A DNA stretch of 64,000 nucleotides from Xanthomonas cucurbitae (lineage in GTDB: Bacteria > Pseudomonadota > Gammaproteobacteria > Xanthomonadales > Xanthomonadaceae), in NCBI RefSeq assembly GCF_002939885.1, contig NZ_MDED01000012.1, positions 1 to 64,000 on the forward strand, in the 5' to 3' direction. The notes under the pieces were generated by a model. The model made no database searches. It had not been told where the DNA came from and worked only from the letters and a program-made list of their open reading frames with translations. Below, piece by piece: positions 56,859 through 64,000 of the stretch; position 1 is the stretch's first letter, and the number at the start of each line of letters is the position of its first letter. Position numbers and translations under genes: made by a program.

Positions 56859-56901
56859 ACCGTGTCGCGCTCGTGCCTTCGGCGCGGCGCATACTTTGCC
56901 C

Positions 56902-57585
56902 ATGAACGCCGCCGCCGTCCCCAGCGAGATCGTCCAGTCGCCGTTGCCGCGATTGAAGATCACCGAAATTTTCCTGTCCCTGCAAGGCGAGGCCGACACC
57001 GCCGGCTGGCCGACCGTGTTCGTGCGCCTGACCGGCTGCCCGCTGCGCTGCCAGTATTGCGACACTGCGTACGCCTTCCACGGCGGGCAGTGGCACGATA
57101 TCGACGCCATCGTCGCCGAGGTCGCCAGCCATGGTGTGCGCCATGTCTGCGTGACCGGCGGCGAGCCGCTGGCGCAGAAGCGCTGCCTGGCGCTGCTGAA
57201 ACAGCTGTGCGACGCCGGCTTCGACGTGTCGCTGGAAACCTCAGGCGCCCTGGACGTGGCCGAGGTCGACCCGCGCGTGTCGCGGGTGGTGGACATCAAG
57301 ACCCCCGCCTCGGGCGAGGAGCATCGCAACCGCTGGGACAACCTGCCGCTGCTGACCGCCCGCGACCAGATCAAGTTCGTGATCTGCAGCCGGGCCGACT
57401 ACCAATGGTCGCGCGAGCGCGTCGCCAGCCACGCACTGGACCGTCGTTGCACGGTGTGGTTTTCGCCCAGCAAGAGCGAAGTCACCCCGCGCCAGCTGGC
57501 CGACTGGATCGTCGCCGATCGCTTGCCGGTACGCTTTCAGATGCAGCTGCACAAGCTGCTATGGAATGACGAACCCGGTCGTTGA
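56902..57585 (+). CDS. queE: 7-carboxy-7-deazaguanine synthase QueE
   Basis: This 227-residue radical-SAM enzyme of queuosine synthesis has the cluster motif GCPLRCQYCDT (C-x3-C-x2-C), the substrate region SLQGEADTAGWPTVFVRLTG near the N-terminus and CVTGGEPLAQK. It turns carboxytetrahydropterin into carboxydeazaguanine. The ATG at 56902 follows cpoB by 43 bases. queC, the next enzyme of the pathway, is convergent just beyond the tRNA gene. Confidence 0.95.
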   Translation: MNAAAVPSEIVQSPLPRLKITEIFLSLQGEADTAGWPTVFVRLTGCPLRCQYCDTAYAFHGGQWHDIDAIVAEVASHGVRHVCVTGGEPLAQKRCLALLKQLCDAGFDVSLETSGALDVAEVDPRVSRVVDIKTPASGEEHRNRWDNLPLLTARDQIKFVICSRADYQWSRERVASHALDRRCTVWFSPSKSEVTPRQLADWIVADRLPVRFQMQLHKLLWNDEPGR

Positions 57586-57758
57586 CACCCGCATGCCGTG
57601 GCCGGTTGCCCTACACGCACCGCAGGCTCCGCTTGGGGCTTGCGATCAACACCTGTCTTGCCACGCGCGCGCTTGCAGGCCACGGGAGCGACGATGCATG
57701 GGGTGAACCGACTGGGGGAGCGAAGCGGCCGGGCATGGCATGCACGCGGTGCTGGAGG

Positions 57759-57834
57759 TGGTGGGCCGTGATGGATTCGAACCATCGACCAAAAGATTAA
57801 AAGTCTTCTGCTCTACCGACTGAGCTAACGGCCC
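57759..57834 (-). tRNA. tRNA-Lys (UUU)
   Basis: The minus strand reads GGGCCGTTAGCTCAGTCGGT at the 5' end. The anticodon loop is CTTTTAA (anticodon TTT), the T arm GGTTCGAATCC, and the acceptor closes with ACGGCCC, A and an encoded CCA. All four arms pair. The length is 76 bases including CCA. Confidence 0.97.
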
Positions 57835-57881
57835 GCTACCCCGACTGCGCGTCGGGGTGCGCATTCTACCCTACCCAGGCG

Positions 57882-58556
57882 TCAAGGCGAAATCGCGTAA
57901 TGCGTGGGGTCTGCGACCCCGGCGTCTGCGAAACCGGCCGCGCGCAGGCGGCAGGCGTCGCAGTGGCCGCAGGCGCGCCCGGCGGCATCGGCGCGATAGC
58001 AGGAGACGGTCAGCGCGAAATCCACGCCCAGCCGCAGCCCTTCGCGCACGATGTCGGCCTTGCTGAGGAATTGCAGTGGCGCGTGCACGCGCATGCCGGC
58101 ACCTTCCACGCCGGCCTTGGTAGCCAGATTGGCCAGTACCTCGAACGCGCGCACGAATTCGGGACGGCAATCCGGATACCCGGAGTAATCCACGGCGTTG
58201 ACGCCGCAGAACAGGTCGTTGGCGCCGACCACCTCGGCCCAGCCGAGCGCCAGCGACAGCATGATGGTGTTGCGTGCAGGCACGTAGGTAACGGGAATAC
58301 CCTCGCCGCCGGCATCGGGGACGTCGATGTCGTCGGTGAGTGCCGAGCCACCGATGCTGCGCAAATCCACCTCGACCACCTTGTGCGCAACCACCCCCTG
58401 CGCCGCTGCCACGCGTGCGGCGGCGTCCAGCTCGGAGGTATGGCGCTGACCGTAGCGTACGCTCAGCGCGTGCACGGCGAAGCCCTGCTCCTGCGCGAGT
58501 GCGACGACGGCGGCCGAATCCATGCCGCCGGACAACAGAACCACAGCTTTCTTCAT
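57882..58556 (-). CDS. queC: 7-cyano-7-deazaguanine synthase QueC
   Basis: This 224-residue ATP-dependent enzyme of queuosine synthesis has the PP-loop [28 protein letters not shown] and a C-terminal zinc site ([21 protein letters not shown]). The ATG at 58556 starts [12 protein letters not shown] longer in-frame start at 58580 is possible but unneeded. It is convergent with queE across the tRNA gene. Confidence 0.95.
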   Translation of the reverse strand: MKKAVVLLSGGMDSAAVVALAQEQGFAVHALSVRYGQRHTSELDAAARVAAAQGVVAHKVVEVDLRSIGGSALTDDIDVPDAGGEGIPVTYVPARNTIMLSLALGWAEVVGANDLFCGVNAVDYSGYPDCRPEFVRAFEVLANLATKAGVEGAGMRVHAPLQFLSKADIVREGLRLGVDFALTVSCYRADAAGRACGHCDACRLRAAGFADAGVADPTHYAISP

Positions 58557-59055
58557 GACCATCAACGCAGAAAAATCCAAAGTGCAAGGCTAACAGGGAC
58601 GGCAGGATGCGGCGACAGCGCCGCTGGCGGACAGCGTCCGCGCGCGGCGTGGCGAGCGGCCAGGAGGCTTGCCCGCCGAAACGGCGCGATGCGTCCGCTG
58701 GCAGTGAGTGATTGTCCAGTTGGGGTAATTCCGACGTCATGCGGTGTAGTGGATCTTGATCGCAGCAACTATTGCAGTTGCCGGAAAATCAGGGTCGAAG
58801 CGGCCCCGCCGTGGTGCTCTGCGGTATGCCTTATTGAACATGGAGGTAGTCCGTGCCGATGATGAGGCGTTCACGGCGTTCCACTTAGAGTGGCTAACCA
58901 AGCGCTGCAGCCTGTCGAGAGTCCGTTGCCGCGCAGGTGCGGCGATGTTGTGGCAGCTACTGCGCTGGAGACAGGTCATCCAGGCCTGGCGCCCGTGCAA
59001 TCGTCCCACCAGCCGGTCCCACTCAACGTGTTGCAACTTCAGGACCAGGTCGTCA
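58557..59055. other. intergenic region between queC and the sensor kinase
   Basis: About 500 bases hold both promoters and no intact gene. Around 58838-58925 the plus strand encodes MEVVRADDEAFTAFHLEWLT in an AT-richer patch. This resembles the first strand and helix of GNAT acetyltransferases, so it may be a gene fragment. The frame stays open into the kinase but without kinase-like content. Confidence 0.35.
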
Positions 59056-60063
59056 ATGGCCATGCATCAGGAAGACGCCGCAAAGTCGCGTATCTACGAG
59101 GCCTTGCTACAGGCGATACCGGACCTCTTGTATGTGTTCGATACCCGTCACCGCTTCGTCTACGCCAATCAGGCGCTGCTGACGATGTGGGGCCTGCGCT
59201 GGGAAGAGGCGTGTGGCAAGACGTGCCTGGAACTGGGCTACGAGCCCTGGCATGCGGCCATGCATGACAGGGAGATCGAGCGGGTGATCGCCACCGGTCA
59301 GCCACTGCGTGGCGAGGTGCCATTTCCGCACTCGGTCAACGGGCTGCGCATCTACGACTACATCTTCACCCCGGTATTCGGGCTCGACGGCAAGGTGGAG
59401 GCAATCGCTGGGGCCACCCGCGATATCACCGAACACACCCAGCATGCGCAGCATCTGCAACTGCTCATCAACGAACTGAATCACCGGGTCAAGAATTCGC
59501 TGGCGATGGTGCAGTCGCTGGCGCGGCAGTCCTTCGCCAACGCCGCCAACCTGGCCGATGCGCACGAAAAGATCGACGCGCGGCTGCTGGCGCTATCGCG
59601 CGCCCACGATACGTTGACGCGGGAAAACTGGGTCGGCGCGGATATCCAGGAACTGACACGCGACGCGGCCGCAGTGTACGAATCGTGCGACAGCCCGCGC
59701 TTCATCTTGCAGGGAGCGCCCTGCCGGCTCGATCCGCGCCGTGCGCTGGCGCTGTCGATGGCGTTGCACGAGCTGTGCACCAATGCCCTCAAGCACGGCG
59801 CATTGTCCGCGGACCAAGGCCGGGTGCACATCGCATGGGAACTGCACGATCGGGACGGTCGGCGGACACTGGAACTGGTCTGGCAGGAGTCCGGGGGGCC
59901 GGCGGTGCAACCGCCGGCATGCAGGGGCTTCGGTTCGCGCCTGCTGGAGCGCGGCCTGGCACACGATCTCAAGGGCGAGGCGGCGCTGTCGTTCGAACCG
60001 GGCGGGGTCCGCTTTCGGGTTGTCGTTCCGCTGGCGACGGCCCCCGAGGCACTGGTCTCGTGA
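59056..60063 (+). CDS. PAS-domain sensor histidine kinase of the HWE/HisKA_2 type
   Basis: This 335-residue soluble kinase has a PAS domain at about residues 10-130 (IPDLLYVFDTRHRFVYANQALLTMW) and then the phosphoacceptor helix LLINELNHRVKNSLAMVQSL. A C-terminal ATPase domain has the N box ALHELCTNALKHGALS and GFGSRLLERGL. There is no membrane segment, so the signal is cytosolic, perhaps light or redox through PAS. ATG 59056 has AGGACCAGG upstream. ATG 59062 is an alternative. It overlaps the following response regulator by 4 bases. Confidence 0.88.
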   Translation: MAMHQEDAAKSRIYEALLQAIPDLLYVFDTRHRFVYANQALLTMWGLRWEEACGKTCLELGYEPWHAAMHDREIERVIATGQPLRGEVPFPHSVNGLRIYDYIFTPVFGLDGKVEAIAGATRDITEHTQHAQHLQLLINELNHRVKNSLAMVQSLARQSFANAANLADAHEKIDARLLALSRAHDTLTRENWVGADIQELTRDAAAVYESCDSPRFILQGAPCRLDPRRALALSMALHELCTNALKHGALSADQGRVHIAWELHDRDGRRTLELVWQESGGPAVQPPACRGFGSRLLERGLAHDLKGEAALSFEPGGVRFRVVVPLATAPEALVS

Positions 60064-60419
60064 GCTTGCGCGTACTCCTGGTCGAAGACGAATCGCTGGT
60101 GGCGATGCTGCTGGAGGATTGCCTGGTCGAACTGGGATACCAGGTGGTTGCGACCGTGGGCGATGTCGATGCCGCGCTGGAGGTCGTCCATCGCAACGTG
60201 GTGGATCTTGCCGTGTTGGACGTCAACCTGGGGGGCAGCTTGTCGTTTCCCGTGGCCGAAGCGCTGGACGCGCGTGGCGTGCCCTATATCTTCGTGACCG
60301 GTTATGCGCAGAGCGGGATTCCGGAGCGCTTTCGCCATCGTCATGGGTTGCAGAAGCCGTTCCAGTTTCGTGACCTGCAGGCGGCGCTGCTGCAGCTGGA
60401 AAACACGAGACCAGGCTGA
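60060..60419 (+). CDS. single-domain response regulator paired with the HWE kinase
   Basis: This 119-residue receiver-only protein starts with GTG in a GTGA overlap with the kinase stop. Its phosphorylation pocket is intact, with Glu-Asp in VLLVEDESLV, the acceptor Asp in LAVLDVNLGG, Thr in FVTGYAQ and Lys in LQKPFQ. It has no output domain, so it probably acts by protein-protein contact, as do partners of HWE kinases in the general stress response. Confidence 0.88.
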   Translation: MSLRVLLVEDESLVAMLLEDCLVELGYQVVATVGDVDAALEVVHRNVVDLAVLDVNLGGSLSFPVAEALDARGVPYIFVTGYAQSGIPERFRHRHGLQKPFQFRDLQAALLQLENTRPG

Positions 60420-60560
60420 CTGCGCTGCATCGCGTCGTATCGCCATCGGCGATGCGGTACGGGCGGGCAGGACGCGCGGGCGGCGTAGGGTGGGGCAAGC
60501 GCAGCGCGCGTTGCCGGCGGTCACCACGTACACTGCCATCCCCGCCACCGAGCTTGCCCG

Positions 60561-61271
60561 ATGTCCGATCCCATTCGCCTGGATAAATGCGTTGCCGCCT
60601 TGTTCGGCTGCTCGCGTGGCCAGGCGCAGCAGTACATCGAAGGCGGCTGGGTCAGCATCGACGGGGTAGTGGTGGAAGAGCCGCAAGCATTGGCGGTCGC
60701 CGCCCAGGTGAGCCTGGCGGCCGATGCCGTTCTCGCGCCCGCCGAACCTGCCACGCTGTTGTTGCACAAGCCGGCGGGACTGTCCGCAGATGCAGCGATG
60801 GCGTTGGCCACTGCAGCATCGCGCAGCGAGCTGGACCCGCTGCCGACACGCATCCTCAAGCGTCATTTCCTGCGCCTGTCTGCACCATTGGCGCTGGACG
60901 AGGAGGCCAGCGGGCTGCTGGTGCTGAGCCAGGACGGCCGCGTGCTGCGCAGGCTCACCGAAGATGCCGCGTCCATCGAGCAGGAATACGTGGTGGACGT
61001 GCGTGGCACGCTGCACCCCTATGGCATGGCGCGATTGACGCAGGGCATGGTGTATCGGCAACGGCACCTGCCGCCGTGCAAGGTGAGCTGGCAGAGCGAG
61101 CAACGGTTACGGTTCGCGATCAAGCACGTGCAGCCGGGCCAGTTGCGTGCCATGTGCAGCGAGGTGGGGCTGGACGTGGTCGGGATCCGTCGGCTCCGCA
61201 TCGGCCGGGTGTCATTGGGCAGGCTGGTCAGCGGGCAATGGCGCTATCTGCCGGCAGGTGAGCGTTTCTGA
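60561..61271 (+). CDS. RsuA/RluF-family pseudouridine synthase
   Basis: This 236-residue protein has an N-terminal S4 RNA-binding domain (IRLDKCVAALFGCSRGQAQQY) and a catalytic domain. The active-site region reads LALDEEASGLLVLSQDGR. The catalytic Asp is present, but the usual preceding Arg is replaced by Ala. The target RNA (16S, 23S or tRNA) cannot be read from the sequence. The closest feel is RluF. ATG 60561 follows a TGCCCG leader with weak ribosome-binding site. Confidence 0.82.
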   Translation: MSDPIRLDKCVAALFGCSRGQAQQYIEGGWVSIDGVVVEEPQALAVAAQVSLAADAVLAPAEPATLLLHKPAGLSADAAMALATAASRSELDPLPTRILKRHFLRLSAPLALDEEASGLLVLSQDGRVLRRLTEDAASIEQEYVVDVRGTLHPYGMARLTQGMVYRQRHLPPCKVSWQSEQRLRFAIKHVQPGQLRAMCSEVGLDVVGIRRLRIGRVSLGRLVSGQWRYLPAGERF

Positions 61272-61441
61272 GCGCTGCGCTGCGATAGGGACGGATGTTG
61301 CGCCCCGTTGCGCCGTATTCGTCCTGGTGGCAGCCACCAGTGTTCAAGTCGCCTCCCGTGCCTGGTCAGCACCCGATCGCTGTGTGGCGATCGGAGCGGC
61401 CAGGCGGTGCCGATCATCGCGTGGCACCGCCGCCAGCAGGC

Positions 61442-61552
61442 TCACTTCTTGTTGCGTTTTTTCTTGGCGCGCGTCACCAACCACAACACCACAGCGATGA
61501 CGCCGATGACCAAGATGACGAATGCTGGCGAAAGAAACGAGTTGTCGCCCAT
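61442..61552 (-). CDS. 36-residue single-span membrane protein
   Basis: This small gene on the minus strand encodes MGDNSFLSPAFVILVIGVIA followed by VVLWLVTRAKKKRNKK. A short polar N-terminus, one membrane helix and a strongly basic tail predict an N-out, C-in protein. AGGAGA lies five bases before the ATG, an excellent ribosome-binding site. I recognise no family. It is flanked by noncoding sequence (61272-61441 and 61553-61877). Confidence 0.7.
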   Translation of the reverse strand: MGDNSFLSPAFVILVIGVIAVVLWLVTRAKKKRNKK

Positions 61553-61877
61553 GGGATTCTCCTGAAATTTTGCAGCGATGCGCTGCACTGGCAATCAGCC
61601 TAGCGAGCCCACTGATTGATGGCGTGAAATGCGCGGAGTGCTGGTGAGTCTGGCAGTACGCATAACCCAGGCGATGGGCCCTGCCTGGAGACCGATGGCT
61701 CCATCGGGAACGGAGTGGGTCCATCGAGCATCGCGATCAACCCGCGGCAGGTGCTTTACCTGGCCGGCAGCACGGTGGTGCCGCGACCGGTGTCGTCGCA
61801 GCGCGATGCTGTCATTGCCCATGGAGGCGTCCGACGAACAACATGCATGCGCATGCCTTCCTGGTGATGCGTCGGCG
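61553..61877. other. intergenic region without a recognised gene
   Basis: These 325 bases lie upstream of the small membrane protein and downstream of the response regulator at 61878. I find no gene, hairpin or repeat that stands out. The promoter of the small protein should lie near 61560-61620. Confidence 0.45.
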
Positions 61878-62309
61878 TTACGCGGTTGGGCTGGACAGCA
61901 CGCGACGCTTGGCCATCACGCTGCGGATGGCGGTGAGCAACTGCTCGGGGGTATAGGGTTTTTCCAGGAAGGCCACACCGTCGGGCAGGATCTCTTCCAC
62001 ATATTCGACTGCGAGGCCGGAGGTCAGCAATACCGGCAGGTTGTACGGCGCATGTGTGGCTTTGACCGCCAGGTCCACGCCGGTCAGGCCGCCGGGAAAG
62101 TGGATGTCGGAAAACAGCACGTCCACGCGCGGGTCGGTTTCGATCAGTGCCAGGGCTTCCTCGACCGAACCCGCGCTACGGCAGGTGAATCCGTAGCTCT
62201 CCAGCACAAGGCAGCTGAGTTGTCGTGTGCCGTCGCCGTCTTCGACGACGAAGACCACTGGCCGATCCCTGTTGGGTAGCATGGACGTGTCTCGCAAGGC
62301 AGGCCCCAT
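61878..62309 (-). CDS. single-domain response regulator
   Basis: This 143-residue receiver-only protein starts MGPALRDTSMLPNRDRPVVF (ATG 62282 at the internal Met is an alternative). Pocket residues are Glu-Asp in VFVVEDGDGT, the acceptor Asp in VLFSDIHFPGG, Ser in LLTSGLA and Lys in FLEKPYTPEQLL. It belongs to the group seen with hybrid kinases and blue-light kinases. No kinase gene is adjacent. It is only distantly similar to the regulator at 60060. Confidence 0.85.
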   Translation of the reverse strand: MGPALRDTSMLPNRDRPVVFVVEDGDGTRQLSCLVLESYGFTCRSAGSVEEALALIETDPRVDVLFSDIHFPGGLTGVDLAVKATHAPYNLPVLLTSGLAVEYVEEILPDGVAFLEKPYTPEQLLTAIRSVMAKRRVLSSPTA

Positions 62310-62360
62310 TCTCGGCGATGGAGCAGTGAATCCTTCGTCAACGCAGGCGCAGCCGTATGG

Positions 62361-62840
62361 TTACCAGCCGAACGGGCCCGGGCCATAGCCAGGCGCATAG
62401 CGCGGGCCGAACACTGGGCCTTCGCCACGCCCAATACTGATGCTGACGCCGATCTGATGCGCGTCGTCGCCGTCGTCGTAATAGGTCTTGCAGGAATTCA
62501 GGTTGGCGGCCTGCCAGTTGCTGTTGCCGCCACGGCTGGAATAACCGATGCCGGTCTCCACCGCCCCGTGCAACTTGCCCTGGCACTGCTCGGCGCGTTC
62601 GGCAGCGAGTGAAGCCGCGCTCGGGCGCGTGGAGACTGGCCGGGGGCCGCGCTTGTCGCCGTAGAACGTGCCCGGCGGGTCCGTGCTGTACTCCGGGTCG
62701 GAACGGTACTGCAGCGGGGCCTGTGGAACGCTCAGATTCAGCGCGCGTGCGGCGGCTTGCCCGGTGCTGGCATCGCCGGCCTGGGCGAGTGCGTCACCGG
62801 CGACGAGGAGTGTGACCAGCAGGAACAGGCGAGATGTCAT
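62361..62840 (-). CDS. small exported protein of unknown function
   Basis: This 159-residue protein has a signal peptide (TSRLFLLVTLLVAGDALAQ). The mature part has two Cys (ERAEQCQGKLHG, ANLNSCKTYY) and ends in a Gly/Pro/Tyr-rich tail (YAPGYGPGPFGW). The Met at 62840 is chosen because the signal peptide begins there. I recognise no family. It lies between the response regulator and recQ, all on the minus strand. Confidence 0.7.
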   Translation of the reverse strand: MTSRLFLLVTLLVAGDALAQAGDASTGQAAARALNLSVPQAPLQYRSDPEYSTDPPGTFYGDKRGPRPVSTRPSAASLAAERAEQCQGKLHGAVETGIGYSSRGGNSNWQAANLNSCKTYYDDGDDAHQIGVSISIGRGEGPVFGPRYAPGYGPGPFGW

Positions 62841-62953
62841 CGGTTCGACCCTACAGGAAGGACGGGTAGCGTGCGCGGCTTCTGAGGCGACGGTAGCAAC
62901 GCCTGATTGAATGCCCGCTGTCGCTTGGCCGGGGGCCACGCTGGCGGGGCGCC

Positions 62954-64000
62954 TTATCCTTGTTCGCGGACAATCTCGATCAGCTGCGCGCCATACCGGG
63001 CCAGCTTGCCGCCACCGATGCCGCCTACGCGCGACAGGGCGTCGATGCTGGTCGGGCGTTGTTCGGCGATATTGCGCAGCGTGCTGTCGTGGAAGATGAC
63101 GAAGGCCGGCACGTTCTGCTCCTTGGCCAGTTCCGCGCGCAAGCCGCGCAAGGCATTGAACAGCAGCAGATCCTGAGGCTGCACTGGCAGGCCGGTGCGC
63201 TGGGTACTGCGCTCGCGCTCACGGCCGGCGGATGGATTTTCGCGCCGCATCATCACCTGGCGCTCGCCCTTGAGCACCTGGCGGCTGGCGTCGGTCAGGC
63301 GCAGGCCGCCGTGGCCTTCGCTGTCCACTTCCAGCAGGCTGGCGGCAACCAGCTGGCGAAACACGCTGCGCCAGGTGCGTTCGTCCAGATCTCGGCCGAT
63401 GCCGTAGGTGCTCAGCTGGTGGTGGCCCAGCTGCTTGATGCGCTCGTTCTCGCTGCCACGCAGGATGTCCATTAGGTGGCCCACGCCGAAGCGCTGGCCA
63501 CTGCGATACACGCAGCTCAGCGCCTTCTGCGCAGCCACGGTGGCGTCCCAGGCGGCGGCCGGTGTGAGGCAGTTGTCGCAATTGCCGCAGGGTTTGGGAT
63601 AGGTCTCGCCGAAGCCGGCCAGCAGCACCTGGCGGCGGCACTGCATGGATTCGCAATAGCCGAGCAGGTGATCGAGCTTGGCGCGCTCCAGGCGCTTGCG
63701 CTCTTCGGCCGCTTCGCCCTGTTCGATCATCTGCTTGAGCAGCACCACGTCGCCAAGACCGTAGCAGAGCCACGCTTCGGCCGCCTCGCCATCGCGGCCG
63801 GCGCGACCGGTTTCCTGGTAGTAGCCCTCCAGCGATTTGGGCAGGTCCACGTGCGCCACGAAGCGCACGTCGGGCTTGTCGATGCCCATGCCGAAAGCAA
63901 TGGTGGCGGCCATGATGATGCCGTCCTCGCGCAGGAAGCGGCGCTGGTTCTCGGCGCGCACTTCCGCCGGCAGGCCGGCGTGGTAGGGCAGGGCATTGAA
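62954..64000 (-). CDS. recQ: ATP-dependent DNA helicase RecQ (3' part)
   Basis: This is the C-terminal 348 or so codons of RecQ. The start lies beyond the window. Present are helicase motifs V and VI ([32 protein letters not shown]), the RecQ zinc site ([17 protein letters not shown]), the winged helix and the HRDC domain ([20 protein letters not shown]). It unwinds recombination intermediates. The reading frame is intact to the window edge. Confidence 0.95.
   Translation of the reverse strand, partial: FNALPYHAGLPAEVRAENQRRFLREDGIIMAATIAFGMGIDKPDVRFVAHVDLPKSLEGYYQETGRAGRDGEAAEAWLCYGLGDVVLLKQMIEQGEAAEERKRLERAKLDHLLGYCESMQCRRQVLLAGFGETYPKPCGNCDNCLTPAAAWDATVAAQKALSCVYRSGQRFGVGHLMDILRGSENERIKQLGHHQLSTYGIGRDLDERTWRSVFRQLVAASLLEVDSEGHGGLRLTDASRQVLKGERQVMMRRENPSAGRERERSTQRTGLPVQPQDLLLFNALRGLRAELAKEQNVPAFVIFHDSTLRNIAEQRPTSIDALSRVGGIGGGKLARYGAQLIEIVREQG

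Noticed and set aside
57585-58556. Functional link between tRNA-Lys and the queuosine genes
   Set aside because: Queuosine modifies tRNAs with GUN anticodons. tRNA-Lys(UUU) is not a substrate, so the adjacency looks incidental.

Overview
The window is a chromosomal segment of a high-GC gammaproteobacterium, almost certainly a plant-associated Xanthomonas. Supporting signs are the xanthoferrin-type siderophore operon, several TonB-dependent receptors, a divergent LysR/class A beta-lactamase pair, the ruvC-ruvA-kup-ruvB and tolQRAB-pal-cpoB order, GATTCCC heptad tracts between genes, and a perfect plant-inducible-promoter (PIP) box. The naming rests on gene content and style, not on a database match.

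Layout. 1-1300: decayed cobalamin genes (cobO, cobU, a cobT scrap). 1369-2277: AraC/GyrI regulator. 2325-12750 (minus strand): siderophore operon in the order HpcH/HpaI-type enzyme, TonB receptor, ATP-grasp ligase, NIS synthetase, MFS exporter, NIS synthetase, PLP decarboxylase, behind a Fur-box-like site. 12951-18360: three tandem lipoprotein/lipase modules, of which only the third lipase is full length, plus a coiled-coil membrane protein. This resembles an antibacterial effector/immunity array with two spent effectors and three intact immunity candidates. 18515-28666 (minus): YbaL-type antiporter and three tandem paralogous TonB receptors. 28846-30765: YheS-type ABC-F protein carrying an in-frame palindromic repeat. 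31081-32947: ampR-like regulator and beta-lactamase. 33100-37738 (minus): TonB receptor followed by a Tat-exported phospholipase C.

37739-45700 mixes core genes (fmdB, aspS, a GNAT) with accessory DNA. It holds two families of small inverted-repeat elements, a hydrolase gene cut by a 91-bp element, a CobW-type fragment, and a 412-codon gene of unknown family behind a perfect PIP box with correctly spaced -10 hexamer. That gene is my best candidate for an undescribed type III effector. 45683-57585 is conserved core: yebC, ruvC, ruvA, kup, ruvB, ybgC, tolQRAB, pal, cpoB, queE. A tRNA-Lys(UUU) and queC follow. 58557-64000 has an HWE-type kinase with an overlapping response regulator, a pseudouridine synthase, a 36-residue membrane protein, another single-domain response regulator, a small secreted protein and the 3' part of recQ, which runs off the window.

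The siderophore genes should act as one iron-starvation pathway (citrate supply, assembly, export, uptake). The receptors and the phospholipase C fit nutrient scavenging on plant tissue. The lipase array and the PIP-box gene are the likely weapons, against bacteria and plants respectively.
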